From an uncultured Flavobacteriaceae bacterium (GTDB taxonomy: Bacteria > Bacteroidota > Bacteroidia > Flavobacteriales > Flavobacteriaceae), in the NCBI GenBank assembly GCA_947311635.1, contig CAMZLD010000120.1, forward strand, positions 1-41,160: DNA of 41,160 nucleotides, in the 5' to 3' direction. Numbering within the stretch: the first letter of the stretch is position 1; the number at the start of each line of letters is the position of its first letter. Shown here in pieces: positions 9,006-19,161 of this stretch. The translations under genes and the position numbers were made by a program. Below the pieces are notes generated by a model that was not told the DNA's origin, did no database searches, and saw only the letters and a list, made by a program, of their open reading frames with translations.

Positions 9006-9865
9006 TATTTATCAATTTGTTTAGATGAACGGTGATAGCGCATTACAATATTGGGGTCTGGTAATACTGTTGTTTTTGCTTCTTTTTTACCTGTATAATC
9101 AAATCTTGAAAGTACGTAACGTATACTTTCTAATCGTGCTTTTTCTTTGTTGTTTGCTTTTACTAAAATCCACGGACTAAAAGTAGTGTGTGTTTTAGAA
9201 AACATTTCTTCTTTATAATATGTATATCGATCCCATAATTCTTGTCCTTTTTGATCTACGGGACTAAATTTCCAACGTTTTAAAGGATTGTCTAAACGCC
9301 CACTAAAACGTGCTTGTTGTTCTTCTTTTGATATTGAAAACCAAAATTTAATAATGATTAAATCATCTTCATAAAGCATATGCTCAAATTCTGGCACTTG
9401 TACTAAAAATTTTTTGTATTGCGATTCTGAACAAAAACCCATTACAGGCTCTACAACTGCCCTATTGTACCAGCTTCTGTCAAAGAAAACAATTTCACCA
9501 GGATTTGGTAGTTCTTTAATATAACGCCTAAAGTACCATTGTCCTTGTTCTATCTCTGTAGGCTTAGAAAGGGCTACCAAACGCATAGAACGTGGATTTA
9601 AATGTTCTACAAACCTTCTTATAGAACCGCCTTTACCTGCTGCATCTCTTCCTTCAAAAATAATAGCGACTCTTTTGTTTTGTTTAGAAACCCATTGCTG
9701 TAATTTAACTAGCTCTATTTGTAACAATTTAAGTTCTTGATTATAGGCAATGGTTTTTTTAACTTTTCGAATGTCAATACCTTTTGCTTCAATAGTGCTG
9801 AGCAATTCTTCATTTGAACTTATCTTTAAAAAATCTGATTTGTTTAATTGTGGTTTTATCATCAT
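9005..9865 (-). CDS. Polyphosphate kinase 2 family protein (second copy)
   Basis: FEGRDAAGKGGSIRRF, NPRSMRLVALSKP, WYFRRYIKELP, FDRSWYNRAVVEPV; TAATG stop-start junction with the next PPK2. Confidence 0.9.
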   Translation of the reverse strand: MMIKPQLNKSDFLKISSNEELLSTIEAKGIDIRKVKKTIAYNQELKLLQIELVKLQQWVSKQNKRVAIIFEGRDAAGKGGSIRRFVEHLNPRSMRLVALSKPTEIEQGQWYFRRYIKELPNPGEIVFFDRSWYNRAVVEPVMGFCSESQYKKFLVQVPEFEHMLYEDDLIIIKFWFSISKEEQQARFSGRLDNPLKRWKFSPVDQKGQELWDRYTYYKEEMFSKTHTTFSPWILVKANNKEKARLESIRYVLSRFDYTGKKEAKTTVLPDPNIVMRYHRSSKQIDK

Positions 9866-9894
9866 AACACCTAATATTTGGTACTATAAATTTA

Positions 9895-9920
9895 CAAAAA
9901 AAAACACTATTTTACTAGTG
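9895..9920 (-). terminator. Terminator of the CapB-like gene
   Basis: Minus strand CACTAGTAAAATAGTG followed by a T-run. Confidence 0.6.
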
Positions 9921-9947
9921 GCTTTTGCAATTTAAAGTCAATACAAA

Positions 9948-11192
9948 TTATTGCATTGCAGCTGCTATTTTTTTATAATCGCCATTTTCTAATTTGGTGC
10001 GTATTGCAGAAAATGCCAAAATGGTTTCTTCTACATCTTCTAAGGTATGCGAAGCTGTTGGAATCAATCTTAAAATCATTAAACCTTTTGGTATTACTGG
10101 GTATACTACAATAGAGCAAAAGACATTATGATTTTCTCTTAAATCGTGTACTAATGCCATTGCTTCTGGCACTTCTCCTTTTAGAAATACTGGTGTAATA
10201 CAGGTGTGCGTTGTTCCTAAATCAAAACCTGCCGCCCGCAACCCGCTTTGTAATGCATTGGTAATTTTCCAGAGATTTTCTTTAAGTTCTGGCATGGTAC
10301 GAATCATGTCTAAACGCTTTAAGGCTCCTTTTACCATTGGCATTGGTAAAGATTTTGCAAACATTTGAGAACGCATATTGTATTGTAGATATTGAATAAC
10401 GTCTTTGTTACCAGCAAAAAATGCACCAATACCTGCCATTGCTTTTGCAAATGTTGCAAAATACACATCTATTCCATCTTGTACGCCTTGTTCAAAACCA
10501 GTACCTCTACCACCTTCTCCAAGGGTTCCAAACCCATGTGCATCATCTACTAATAATCTAAAGTTGTATTTTTCTTTTAAGGCTATAATTTCTTTTAATC
10601 TACCTTGTTCTCCTCGCATTCCAAAAACACCTTCAGAAATTACTAAGATACCTCCGTTGTTTGCTTCTGCCATTTTTGTAGCACGCTTTAAGTTTTTTTC
10701 AAAACTTTCCATATCATTATGGCGGTATACAAATCGCTTGCCTGCATGTAAACGAACACCATCTATGATACAAGCATGTGTATCCATATCATATACAATA
10801 ACATCGTTTTTAGTAACCAATGCATCAATTGCAGAGACCATTCCTTGATAGCCGAAATTTACTAAATAGGCTGCTTCTTTATCTACAAATGCGGCACATT
10901 CTTGTTCTAATTGTTCATGATATTTTGTGTGACCAGACATCATTCTTGCGCCCATTGGGTAAGCCATACCATATTCTGTTGCTGCTTCTCCATCAATTTT
11001 TAATACTTCTGGATGGTTTGCTAAGCCTAAGTAATCATTGATACTCCAGGTTATAATTTTTTTTCCATTAAAAATCATTCTGTTAGAAATAGGGCCTTCT
11101 AACTTCGGAAATACATAATATCCTTCGGCTTGTTTTGCCCATTTACCTAAAGGTCCTTTATCTGCAATAATTCTTTCAAATAAATCTTTCAT
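9948..11192 (-). CDS. Alpha-oxoamine synthase-family PLP enzyme (serine palmitoyltransferase-like; candidate cysteate-C-fatty acyltransferase CapB)
   Basis: NDYLGLANHPEV, VDDAHGFGTLGEGGRG, TFAKAMAGIGAFFAG; adjacent to a CBS-like synthase. Confidence 0.8.
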   Translation of the reverse strand: MKDLFERIIADKGPLGKWAKQAEGYYVFPKLEGPISNRMIFNGKKIITWSINDYLGLANHPEVLKIDGEAATEYGMAYPMGARMMSGHTKYHEQLEQECAAFVDKEAAYLVNFGYQGMVSAIDALVTKNDVIVYDMDTHACIIDGVRLHAGKRFVYRHNDMESFEKNLKRATKMAEANNGGILVISEGVFGMRGEQGRLKEIIALKEKYNFRLLVDDAHGFGTLGEGGRGTGFEQGVQDGIDVYFATFAKAMAGIGAFFAGNKDVIQYLQYNMRSQMFAKSLPMPMVKGALKRLDMIRTMPELKENLWKITNALQSGLRAAGFDLGTTHTCITPVFLKGEVPEAMALVHDLRENHNVFCSIVVYPVIPKGLMILRLIPTASHTLEDVEETILAFSAIRTKLENGDYKKIAAAMQ

Positions 11193-11261
11193 CTTTCTTT
11201 TTTTATACTCATATTAAGTATTTTACAAGGAGCAAAAATACCTTTTTTTTTTGAAGTTTTC

Positions 11262-11296
11262 AAACAAAAAAAAACACACCATATTTGGTGTGTTTT
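11262..11296 (-). terminator. Terminator after the CapA-like gene
   Basis: AAAACACACCA-TATT-TGGTGTGTTTT hairpin with T-run on minus strand. Confidence 0.75.
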
Positions 11297-11315
11297 AAAT
11301 ACCTAAAAAAAGGAT

Positions 11316-12362
11316 TTATTTTATATATTCTATTTCTTGTTGGGCTTCTTTTTCTGAATCAAAAAAGCCTTGCTCTTGCATCCATTTATCACTATAAATT
11401 TTTGCCATATAGCGTGACCCATGATCTGGAAAAATAATAACGACCTTACTATTTTTATCAAATACACCTCTACTTGCCAGTTGCATAGTAGCTTGCATAG
11501 CAGCACCACTTGTGTAGCCTGCAAAAATCCCTTCTGTTAAGGCAACTTCGCGTGCTTTATGCGCAGCATCTTCATCTGTTACTTTTTCAAAAAAATCTAT
11601 AATATCAAAATCGGTAGCTGATGGTATTAAATTTTTACCCAAACCTTCTATTCTATATGGATAGATTTCGTTAGAATCAAATTCTTTTGTTTCATGAAAC
11701 TTTTTAAGAATAGAGCCAAAAGCATCTACACCAATTATTTTAATATTTGGATTTTGTTCTTTTAAAAAACGGGCTGTTCCAGAAATTGTACCTCCTGTAC
11801 CACTTGCAGCAATGAAATGAGTTATTTCTCCATTTGTTTGCTCCCAAATTTCTGGGCCAGTTGTAAGGTAATGAGCTTCTATATTTAACTCGTTAAAATA
11901 TTGATTGATATATACAGAATTTGCTGTTTCTAAATGCAATCTTTTTGCTACTTGATAATAAGAACGAGGATCGTCTGCACTTACATGCGCTGGGCAAACA
12001 TATACTTTGGCTCCCATTGCTTTTAGCATGTCAATTTTATCGTTTGACGACTTTGAGCTCACTGCTAAGATACATTTATAGCCTTTAATTATGCTTACCA
12101 TTGCCAAGCTAAAACCTGTATTTCCTGAGGTTGTCTCTATAATTGTACTTCCTTTTTTTAGAATACCTTTTTTTTCTGCTTGTTCGATAATGTGTAATGC
12201 GATTCTGTCTTTGGTAGAATGTCCGGGGTTTTGTCCTTCAAATTTTACTAGAAACTCCCCTTCCAAATTCTGGGTGACTTTATTTAATTTTATCATTGGT
12301 GTATTACCAATAAGTTCTAGTATGTTTTGACTAACGCGTAATGGTTGTTTCATATAAATCAA
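11316..12362 (-). CDS. Cysteine synthase / cystathionine beta-synthase-family PLP enzyme (candidate cysteate synthase CapA)
   Basis: [23 protein letters not shown] (PLP Lys), [32 protein letters not shown]; no CBS tandem domains. Start may be M4 (12353). Confidence 0.85.
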   Translation of the reverse strand: MIYMKQPLRVSQNILELIGNTPMIKLNKVTQNLEGEFLVKFEGQNPGHSTKDRIALHIIEQAEKKGILKKGSTIIETTSGNTGFSLAMVSIIKGYKCILAVSSKSSNDKIDMLKAMGAKVYVCPAHVSADDPRSYYQVAKRLHLETANSVYINQYFNELNIEAHYLTTGPEIWEQTNGEITHFIAASGTGGTISGTARFLKEQNPNIKIIGVDAFGSILKKFHETKEFDSNEIYPYRIEGLGKNLIPSATDFDIIDFFEKVTDEDAAHKAREVALTEGIFAGYTSGAAMQATMQLASRGVFDKNSKVVIIFPDHGSRYMAKIYSDKWMQEQGFFDSEKEAQQEIEYIK

Positions 12363-12370
12363 AAAAATGA

Positions 12371-14491
12371 TTATTTTTCAATATGCAAATTTACTAATTT
12401 TTTTTTATTATTTGGTTTATTTTCTAAATCAAGTATAAAGGCATAATCTCTTGCGACTTCTTTTAATGCATCAAAACGACCAGATGCTCCTCCATGACCG
12501 CTGTCCATATTTGTTTTAAGCAACAATATAGAATTATCTGTCTTCATTTCTCGCAGCTTAGCAACCCATTTTGCGGGTTCCCAATACTGTACTTGAGAAT
12601 CAAATAAACCGGTTGTAACTAACATATTTGGATAAGCTTGTCTTTTAACATTGTCATATGGAGAATATGTTTTTATATAATCGTAAAAATTTTTTATGTT
12701 TGGGTTGCCCCACTCATCATATTCTCCTGTTGTTAAAGGTATGCTATCATCTAACATGGTAGTTACAACATCTACAAAGGGTACTGCAGAAATGATGCCA
12801 TTAAACAATTCTGGGTTTAAATTTATAATGGCTCCCATTAATAGTCCTCCTGCAGAGCCACCCATGGCGTATAAATGCTTTGGTGATGTATGTTTTTCTT
12901 TTATTAAAAATTTTGCGCAATCTATAAAGTCTGTAAAGGTGTTTTTTTTATGTAGTAATTTACCATCTTCATACCATTGCCTTCCAAGATACTCACTCCC
13001 TCTAACATGCGCTATCGCATATACGAAGCCTCTGTCTAACAAACTTAATCTTGTTCTACTAAATCCTGCATCTATGGTATGTCCATAAGAACCATAAGCA
13101 TATAATAATAACGGTGTTTGTGCGCTTAATGGTGTGTCTTTTCGTTTAACTAAAGAAATCGGTATTTTTTTTCCATCACGTGCTAAGGCCCAAATACGTT
13201 TACTTTCGTAATTGTTTTTATTAAATGAACCACCTAAAACGACTTGTTCTTTTTTAATTTCTTTTATTTTGGTTTTCATATTAAAGTCTATGACCGAACT
13301 TGGTGTGGTCATAGAGTTATAACTATACCGAATAACTTCTGTGTTAAATTCTGGATTTGAAAAAACACCTGCTGCATAGGTTTCTTCTTCAAATGGCAAA
13401 TAGTAATCTTTAGTTCCATCCCATCGTTTGATTCTAATTTTATTTAAACCATTTGTGCGCTCTTCTAACACCAAATATTCTTTAAAAATAGAGATATCTT
13501 CTAATAATACTTCTTTTCTATGCGGAATAACATCTGTCCAAAAACCTTTTGTAGTTTGATTTTCTGGTGTCTTCATTAATTTGAAATTTGTTGCACCATC
13601 TTTATTGGTGACAATGTAAAAATGAGTGTCATAATGCGCAAGACTATATTCTAAATTTTCTTCTCTTTGTTGAAAAACTTTAAATTTATTTGCCGGTGTA
13701 TCTGCACTTAAGATTCTAAATTCGGTAGATAAAGTACTATAAGAGCCTATAACTAAATATTTTTCTGATTTGGTTTTTCCGATATAGGCACCAAAGGTTT
13801 CATCTTTTTCGTGATAAACCAATTGATCTTCAGAAACTTTTGTGCCCAATATGTGTTTATAAATTTTATCACTTCGTAAAGTAATGGGGTCTTGTTTTGA
13901 ATAAAAAACAGTTTTATTGTCATTTGCCCAAGTTATACCACCTGTGGTATTTTTTATCTTTTCTGGATATAAATTTCCGGTTTCTAAATCTTTAAACTGA
14001 ATAGTATATTGTCTTCTACTTATTGTGTCTACGGAAAAAGCAGCAATGTTATTGTTTGTACTTATACTAAGACCTTTTAGGTGATAATAATCATGCTCTT
14101 TTGCCATTTCATTGACATTGAATAAAATTTGTTCGGGTGCTTTTAAGGTGTCTTTTTTTCGGGCGTAAATAGGATATTGTTTTCCTGTTTCAAAACGCGT
14201 AATATAATAGTATCCATTCTTTTTAAAAGGCACTGATGTATCATCTTCTTTGATTCTGGCTTTCATTTCTTGAAATAAATCTTCTTGAAACTTTTTGTAA
14301 TGTGCCGTTTTTTCTTCAAAATAGTTGTTTTCTGCTTCTAAGTACTCAAATACATCTTTACTTTGTGCGTCTTTTATTTGAGCTTCTTTTTGAGCATCTG
14401 TAAGTTTCATCCAATAGTAATTGTCGATTCTAACATCATCATGCTTCAATAGTTTGGTTGGTGTTTTTTTTGCTATTGGTGGTTTTGGCAT
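12371..14491 (-). CDS. S9 family prolyl oligopeptidase / oligopeptidase B-like
   Basis: [34 protein letters not shown] catalytic Ser motif, [12 protein letters not shown] catalytic His. Confidence 0.93.
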   Translation of the reverse strand: MPKPPIAKKTPTKLLKHDDVRIDNYYWMKLTDAQKEAQIKDAQSKDVFEYLEAENNYFEEKTAHYKKFQEDLFQEMKARIKEDDTSVPFKKNGYYYITRFETGKQYPIYARKKDTLKAPEQILFNVNEMAKEHDYYHLKGLSISTNNNIAAFSVDTISRRQYTIQFKDLETGNLYPEKIKNTTGGITWANDNKTVFYSKQDPITLRSDKIYKHILGTKVSEDQLVYHEKDETFGAYIGKTKSEKYLVIGSYSTLSTEFRILSADTPANKFKVFQQREENLEYSLAHYDTHFYIVTNKDGATNFKLMKTPENQTTKGFWTDVIPHRKEVLLEDISIFKEYLVLEERTNGLNKIRIKRWDGTKDYYLPFEEETYAAGVFSNPEFNTEVIRYSYNSMTTPSSVIDFNMKTKIKEIKKEQVVLGGSFNKNNYESKRIWALARDGKKIPISLVKRKDTPLSAQTPLLLYAYGSYGHTIDAGFSRTRLSLLDRGFVYAIAHVRGSEYLGRQWYEDGKLLHKKNTFTDFIDCAKFLIKEKHTSPKHLYAMGGSAGGLLMGAIINLNPELFNGIISAVPFVDVVTTMLDDSIPLTTGEYDEWGNPNIKNFYDYIKTYSPYDNVKRQAYPNMLVTTGLFDSQVQYWEPAKWVAKLREMKTDNSILLLKTNMDSGHGGASGRFDALKEVARDYAFILDLENKPNNKKKLVNLHIEK

Positions 14492-14579
14492 ATTTTTTTG
14501 TTTTATATATTGATTCTTTCTAATTTCAAAATTAAAATTTTAACCAATAAAATGGAAAATCTTTTAATTTGTTTTTGTT

Positions 14580-16010
14580 CTATGAGTCTTTAAAATTTGT
14601 ATTTCCGAAGCCTATTAAATAGAGCTTATTTTTAGCACGCGTTACAGCTGTATACAACCAGCGGTAATAATCAAGGCTTTCTCCTTCTGGCAAGTAGGGT
14701 TTTTCTATAAAAACGGTGTTCCATTGCCCTCCTTGAGATTTATGACAGGTCATTGCATACGAAAACTTGATTTGCAATGCATTAAAATATTTATTCTTTT
14801 TTATGGAAAGCATGCGCTTATAGTTTGATTTTTCATGGGCAAAATCTTTAGCTACTTCTTGATACAGTCTATTATTATCTTCGTAAGTTAAAGAAGGAGT
14901 TTCTGAAGAAAGGGTGTCTAAAAGCAATACGGTTTCAAAAGGTTTTTGATTTTTATAATCAATCATTCGTATTTGAACTTCTGCAAAACGAAAGCCATAT
15001 AATTCTTTAAATTTATAGATTTGTAATATTTCGCAAATATCTCCGTTGGCAATAAAACCAGCTTCATCACTATCTTTTAACCAAAAATAGTTGTTTTTTA
15101 CAATCATAATGTAGTCACCTACAGAAAGCTCATTTTCTTGCCCTCGAATTTTGGTTCTAATTTGTTGATTGTATTGATTTGCACGTTTGTTTGAGCGCAC
15201 AATAAATGCTGTTTCTTCTACGCCATTATTTTGATAAGCTGAATGAATAGCTTCTTCTATTTCATAACCATCTACCAAACGAATAATATCTTTAAAATTC
15301 AAATCAAATGTAAAGGGTGCAGTGCTTTGAGCTGAAATTAATTGCCTTAAATCTGTAGCGTTTGCCAAAATTCCTGAATCTTTATGCTGACGCATTACTT
15401 CGTTCAATTCAATTTCTGAAACATCTTTATTGTAATTTAATGCTAAATTAGATTGATTAAGCGCAGGGCTCAAAGTAGATTTTACAGGTGGTAATTGTGC
15501 GGTATCACCAATTAAAATAAGTTTGCAATTTTTTCCAGCATACACATACGACATTAAATCGTCTAATAAAGAGCCGTTTTCAAACAATTTAGAATTACTT
15601 GTATTGTCAGAAATCATAGAAGCCTCATCAACTAAAAAAATAGTATTGGTATATTTATTTGTTTGTAAGACAAATTGTACACCTCCGTTTTTAATTTTTT
15701 TTGGGTGATATATTTTTTTATGAATGGTAAAGGCTTGTCTTTTAGAATAGACAGAAATAACTTTGGCAGCACGACCTGTAGGTGCTAACAAAACAGCTTT
15801 CATGCCTATTTTCCATAAATTTTTAACCATGGTGGTAATGGTAGTTGTTTTTCCTGTACCAGCATATCCTTTTAAAATAAATAAAGCATCATTATTTTTT
15901 TTTAACACAAAATTAGCCAATTGTTCTAAGAGGTGATCTTGAGTTTGCGTAGGTGTATGTGGAAATCCTTTAACAAGGTCTAGGTAAAATTCTGTAGGAG
16001 TTTTTGTCAT
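14580..16010 (-). CDS. RecD-like / AAA superfamily 1 DNA helicase
   Basis: LKGYAGTGKTTTI, VDEASMI, GDTAQLPPVKS, SYAMTCHKSQGGQWNTVFIE, YTAVTRAKNKLYLIG. Confidence 0.88.
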   Translation of the reverse strand: MTKTPTEFYLDLVKGFPHTPTQTQDHLLEQLANFVLKKNNDALFILKGYAGTGKTTTITTMVKNLWKIGMKAVLLAPTGRAAKVISVYSKRQAFTIHKKIYHPKKIKNGGVQFVLQTNKYTNTIFLVDEASMISDNTSNSKLFENGSLLDDLMSYVYAGKNCKLILIGDTAQLPPVKSTLSPALNQSNLALNYNKDVSEIELNEVMRQHKDSGILANATDLRQLISAQSTAPFTFDLNFKDIIRLVDGYEIEEAIHSAYQNNGVEETAFIVRSNKRANQYNQQIRTKIRGQENELSVGDYIMIVKNNYFWLKDSDEAGFIANGDICEILQIYKFKELYGFRFAEVQIRMIDYKNQKPFETVLLLDTLSSETPSLTYEDNNRLYQEVAKDFAHEKSNYKRMLSIKKNKYFNALQIKFSYAMTCHKSQGGQWNTVFIEKPYLPEGESLDYYRWLYTAVTRAKNKLYLIGFGNTNFKDS

Positions 16011-16115
16011 ATTTTAAATAAAAAAGCAAAGATACGAATCGAAATCTGCATAAAAATTTTAATCATTGAAAAAAAATTGTAGATTTGCGTATAACCAATT
16101 TATAAAAACAATATA

Positions 16116-16841
16116 ATGAATATTTTATTAATCGCGTTAGCGGCACTAGTAGTTACTTTTTTATTAGCATATGTTATTGTAAACTTTATTCCAAGAAAAT
16201 TGCATTGGATTATCTCCATTGCGCTTTTTGCGATAGCTGCCCTTTTGGCTGTTAAGTTGTATGATGGTATTATGAAACCAATTCAGTTTAATAAAAAGAA
16301 AGTTTCTAAATTTACAGAAGTAATACGTAACCTAAAGCTTCTTAGAGAAGCAGAAGTAGCTCATAAAAAAGTTACTGGTAAGTATACCGACAAACCTCAA
16401 GAATTAATCAATTTTATTGAAACAGGTAAGTTTGCTGTTACTGAAGCTAAAAATGTTACTAAAACAAAAAGAATTGGCGGCGGTTTAACAACAGAAATTG
16501 AAGTACGTGTGCTAGATACCATTGGATACGAACCTGTAAAGGCAAGTTTTGCTGGTAAAGATTATAAAAACATGTTTAAAATACCAGGAACAGACAAAAC
16601 TTTTACAATAAAAACAGGTGAGATAGAAAAAGAAAATGGTAACGTAGCGCCAGTTTTTGAAATTACTGTACCAAAAGAAGTTATTTTAGCTGGTATGGAT
16701 AAAGATTTAATTGCTGTAGAAAAAAAGGCAATTGCTAGTAATGAAATTAGAGGCGATATGATTAAAGTTGGCTCTTTAACCGAGGTAAATGATAATGGAA
16801 ACTGGCCACCATCTTATGACGTTGCATTACAAACAAAATAA
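16116..16841 (+). CDS. Conserved hypothetical membrane protein
   Basis: Two N-terminal TM helices then a soluble domain; upstream -7-like TAGATTTG at 16080. Confidence 0.7.
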   Translation: MNILLIALAALVVTFLLAYVIVNFIPRKLHWIISIALFAIAALLAVKLYDGIMKPIQFNKKKVSKFTEVIRNLKLLREAEVAHKKVTGKYTDKPQELINFIETGKFAVTEAKNVTKTKRIGGGLTTEIEVRVLDTIGYEPVKASFAGKDYKNMFKIPGTDKTFTIKTGEIEKENGNVAPVFEITVPKEVILAGMDKDLIAVEKKAIASNEIRGDMIKVGSLTEVNDNGNWPPSYDVALQTK

Positions 16842-17652
16842 AATAGATTCTTTAGAAGGTCTACAAGAAAATTTAAAATTATCCATCCAATTAAGTTTGG
16901 ATGGATTTTCTTTTTGCTTAACAGATACGCTGCAAAATACAATTGTTGCCATCATAGAGCACAATTATGAAAAGCCCTTTGCAAATCATCAAGAATTACT
17001 AACAAGCGTTCAATCTATTCTTTCTAAAGAACCCTTACTTAATAAACCGTTTGAAAAAGTAATCATTTTGCATAGTAATAACTTGTCAACATTTGTGCCT
17101 ACCCCTTTATTTGATAAAGAAAAAGCCGTAGACTATCTCAAATACAATATAAAGACTTTAGAAAATGATTATATTGCTAATGACACCATTCAAACTGCAA
17201 ACATTACTACGGTTTATGTGCCTTTTGTAAACGTAAATAATTATTTTTTTGATATATTTGGGGCTTTTGATTACAAACATATTGCAACCTTACTGGTTGA
17301 GAGTTTATTAGACATAAGTAAGCATAAAGAACTTCAGTTTTATGTGCATTTTCAAAAGCAAGACTTTCAAATCATTGTAATAAAAGATAATAAATTGGTC
17401 TTTTACAATTCATTTTCTTTTGCCACAAAAGAAGATGTTATTTATTATATTTTATTTACAGCAGAACAATTACAATTAAATCCAGAAGTATTTAAACTAG
17501 TATTGCTTGGTGACATTGAAGAAAATTCAGAAATCTATAATAAAATTTATACCTACGTTCGGTATGTTTCATTTGTAGAAACCGAATACAAAATGCACAA
17601 CCATTTAGAAAAAATTGCACCTCATCAATTATTTACCTTAAGAAAATTATAA
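16816..17652 (+). CDS. DUF3822 family protein
   Basis: LSIQLSLDGFSFCLTDT N-terminus and overall pattern; start at 16816 chosen over ORF start 16789. Confidence 0.65.
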   Translation: MTLHYKQNKIDSLEGLQENLKLSIQLSLDGFSFCLTDTLQNTIVAIIEHNYEKPFANHQELLTSVQSILSKEPLLNKPFEKVIILHSNNLSTFVPTPLFDKEKAVDYLKYNIKTLENDYIANDTIQTANITTVYVPFVNVNNYFFDIFGAFDYKHIATLLVESLLDISKHKELQFYVHFQKQDFQIIVIKDNKLVFYNSFSFATKEDVIYYILFTAEQLQLNPEVFKLVLLGDIEENSEIYNKIYTYVRYVSFVETEYKMHNHLEKIAPHQLFTLRKL

Positions 17653-17653
17653 C

Positions 17654-18202
17654 ATGCGCATTGTTTCAGGAATACATAAAAGTAAACGCATTAGCGCGCC
17701 TAAAAACTTACCCGTACGACCAACAACAGATATGGCAAAAGAAAGTTTGTTTAATATTCTAAACAATCATTTTTACTTTGATCAAATTGCGGTAATAGAT
17801 TTATTTGCTGGTACTGGCAATATTAGTTATGAATTTGGTTCTAGAGGTACAGAAAACATTTTAGCTGTAGATGCACATTACGCATGCGTACTATTTATTC
17901 TTCAAACTGCAAAAAAGCTTCATTTACCTATTAAAACTTTTAAAAGTGATGTTTATAAATTTTTAGAAAAAACTACGTTAACCGCAGATGTTATTTTTGC
18001 AGATCCACCTTATGGTTTTGATAAAGAACAGTTTCTTAAAATTGCCGATTTAATTTTTGAAAAAAAAATTTTAAATGAAGATGGGCTATTAATTATAGAA
18101 CACTCTAAACACACTTTATTGGATAAACATCCAAATTATAGTCACTGCAAAAAATATGGAGGAAATATGTTTAGTTTTTTCAAAAACTTAGATGTTGATT
18201 AA
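17654..18202 (+). CDS. rsmD: 16S rRNA (guanine(966)-N(2))-methyltransferase RsmD
   Basis: MRIVSGIHKSKRISAP, RPTTDMAKESLFNIL, DLFAGTGNISYE, ADPPYGF. Confidence 0.93.
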   Translation: MRIVSGIHKSKRISAPKNLPVRPTTDMAKESLFNILNNHFYFDQIAVIDLFAGTGNISYEFGSRGTENILAVDAHYACVLFILQTAKKLHLPIKTFKSDVYKFLEKTTLTADVIFADPPYGFDKEQFLKIADLIFEKKILNEDGLLIIEHSKHTLLDKHPNYSHCKKYGGNMFSFFKNLDVD

Positions 18203-19152
18203 AAAAGGCTTTTAATAATTTGTTCTTCAGAAATCCCTTCTGCTTCTGCTTTGTAATTTTTCACAATTCTATGACGTAATATAGGAAAAGCAACCGCCTG
18301 AACATCTTCTATATCTGGAGAGAATTTTCCATTTACTACGGCATGTGTTTTAGCTGCTAATATTAAATTTTGAGAGGCTCTTGGACCTGCGCCCCAATCA
18401 ATATATTTTGCAACAATTTCTGGTGGATTACTAGATTTTGGTCTGGTTTTACCAACCAAATTAACGGCGTATTCTATAACATTATCAGCAACTGGCACAC
18501 TACGTATTAATTGTTGAATTTTTAAAATTTCATCTGCCGAAAATAACGCATTTACTTTTGAAGTTTCATTACTTGTTGTTCTTTTTACAATAGCTACTTC
18601 TTCTAAAAAAGTGGGATAATCTAAGTTGATAGAAAACATGAAACGGTCTAATTGTGCTTCTGGCAAAGGGTATGTTCCTTCTTGCTCAATAGGATTTTGA
18701 GTTGCTAAAACAAAAAATGGTTTTTCTAAAGTATAATGATGCCCAGCAATGGTAACCGATTTTTCTTGCATGGCCTCTAAAAGAGCTGCCTGCGTTTTTG
18801 GTGGTGTTCTATTAATTTCATCTGCCAAAATGATATTGCTAAAAATGGGTCCTTTTATAAATTTAAAATGGCGTGTTTCATCTAAAATTTCGCTTCCTAA
18901 AATATCTGAAGGCATTAAATCTGGTGTAAATTGAATACGTTTAAAATCAATGCCTAAAGCCTGTGCTACAGTGTGTATTAACAAGGTTTTTGCCAAGCCT
19001 GGAACACCAACCAACAGAGAATGTCCGCCACTAAAAATAGATAACAACACGTGTGTTACTGTTTGGTCTTGACCAACAATAATTTTTGAAATTTCTTTTT
19101 TTAGCGCATTGTATTTAACAACTAGCTCTTTAACGGCAGCAACGTCTGACAT
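18199..19152 (-). CDS. MoxR family AAA ATPase
   Basis: GGHSLLVGVPGLAKT, FKRIQFTPDLMPSDILG, ADEINRTPPKTQAALLEAMQE, ATQNPIEQEGTYPLPEAQLDRF. Confidence 0.93.
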   Translation of the reverse strand: MSDVAAVKELVVKYNALKKEISKIIVGQDQTVTHVLLSIFSGGHSLLVGVPGLAKTLLIHTVAQALGIDFKRIQFTPDLMPSDILGSEILDETRHFKFIKGPIFSNIILADEINRTPPKTQAALLEAMQEKSVTIAGHHYTLEKPFFVLATQNPIEQEGTYPLPEAQLDRFMFSINLDYPTFLEEVAIVKRTTSNETSKVNALFSADEILKIQQLIRSVPVADNVIEYAVNLVGKTRPKSSNPPEIVAKYIDWGAGPRASQNLILAAKTHAVVNGKFSPDIEDVQAVAFPILRHRIVKNYKAEAEGISEEQIIKSLF

Positions 19153-19161
19153 ATTTAAATC

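Noticed and set aside
10405-10848. 147-aa + strand ORF opposite the CapB-like gene
   Set aside because: Antisense to a strongly conserved PLP enzyme; no start signals or family motifs.
12696-13088. 130-aa + strand ORF inside the S9 peptidase gene
   Set aside because: Antisense shadow over the catalytic domain.
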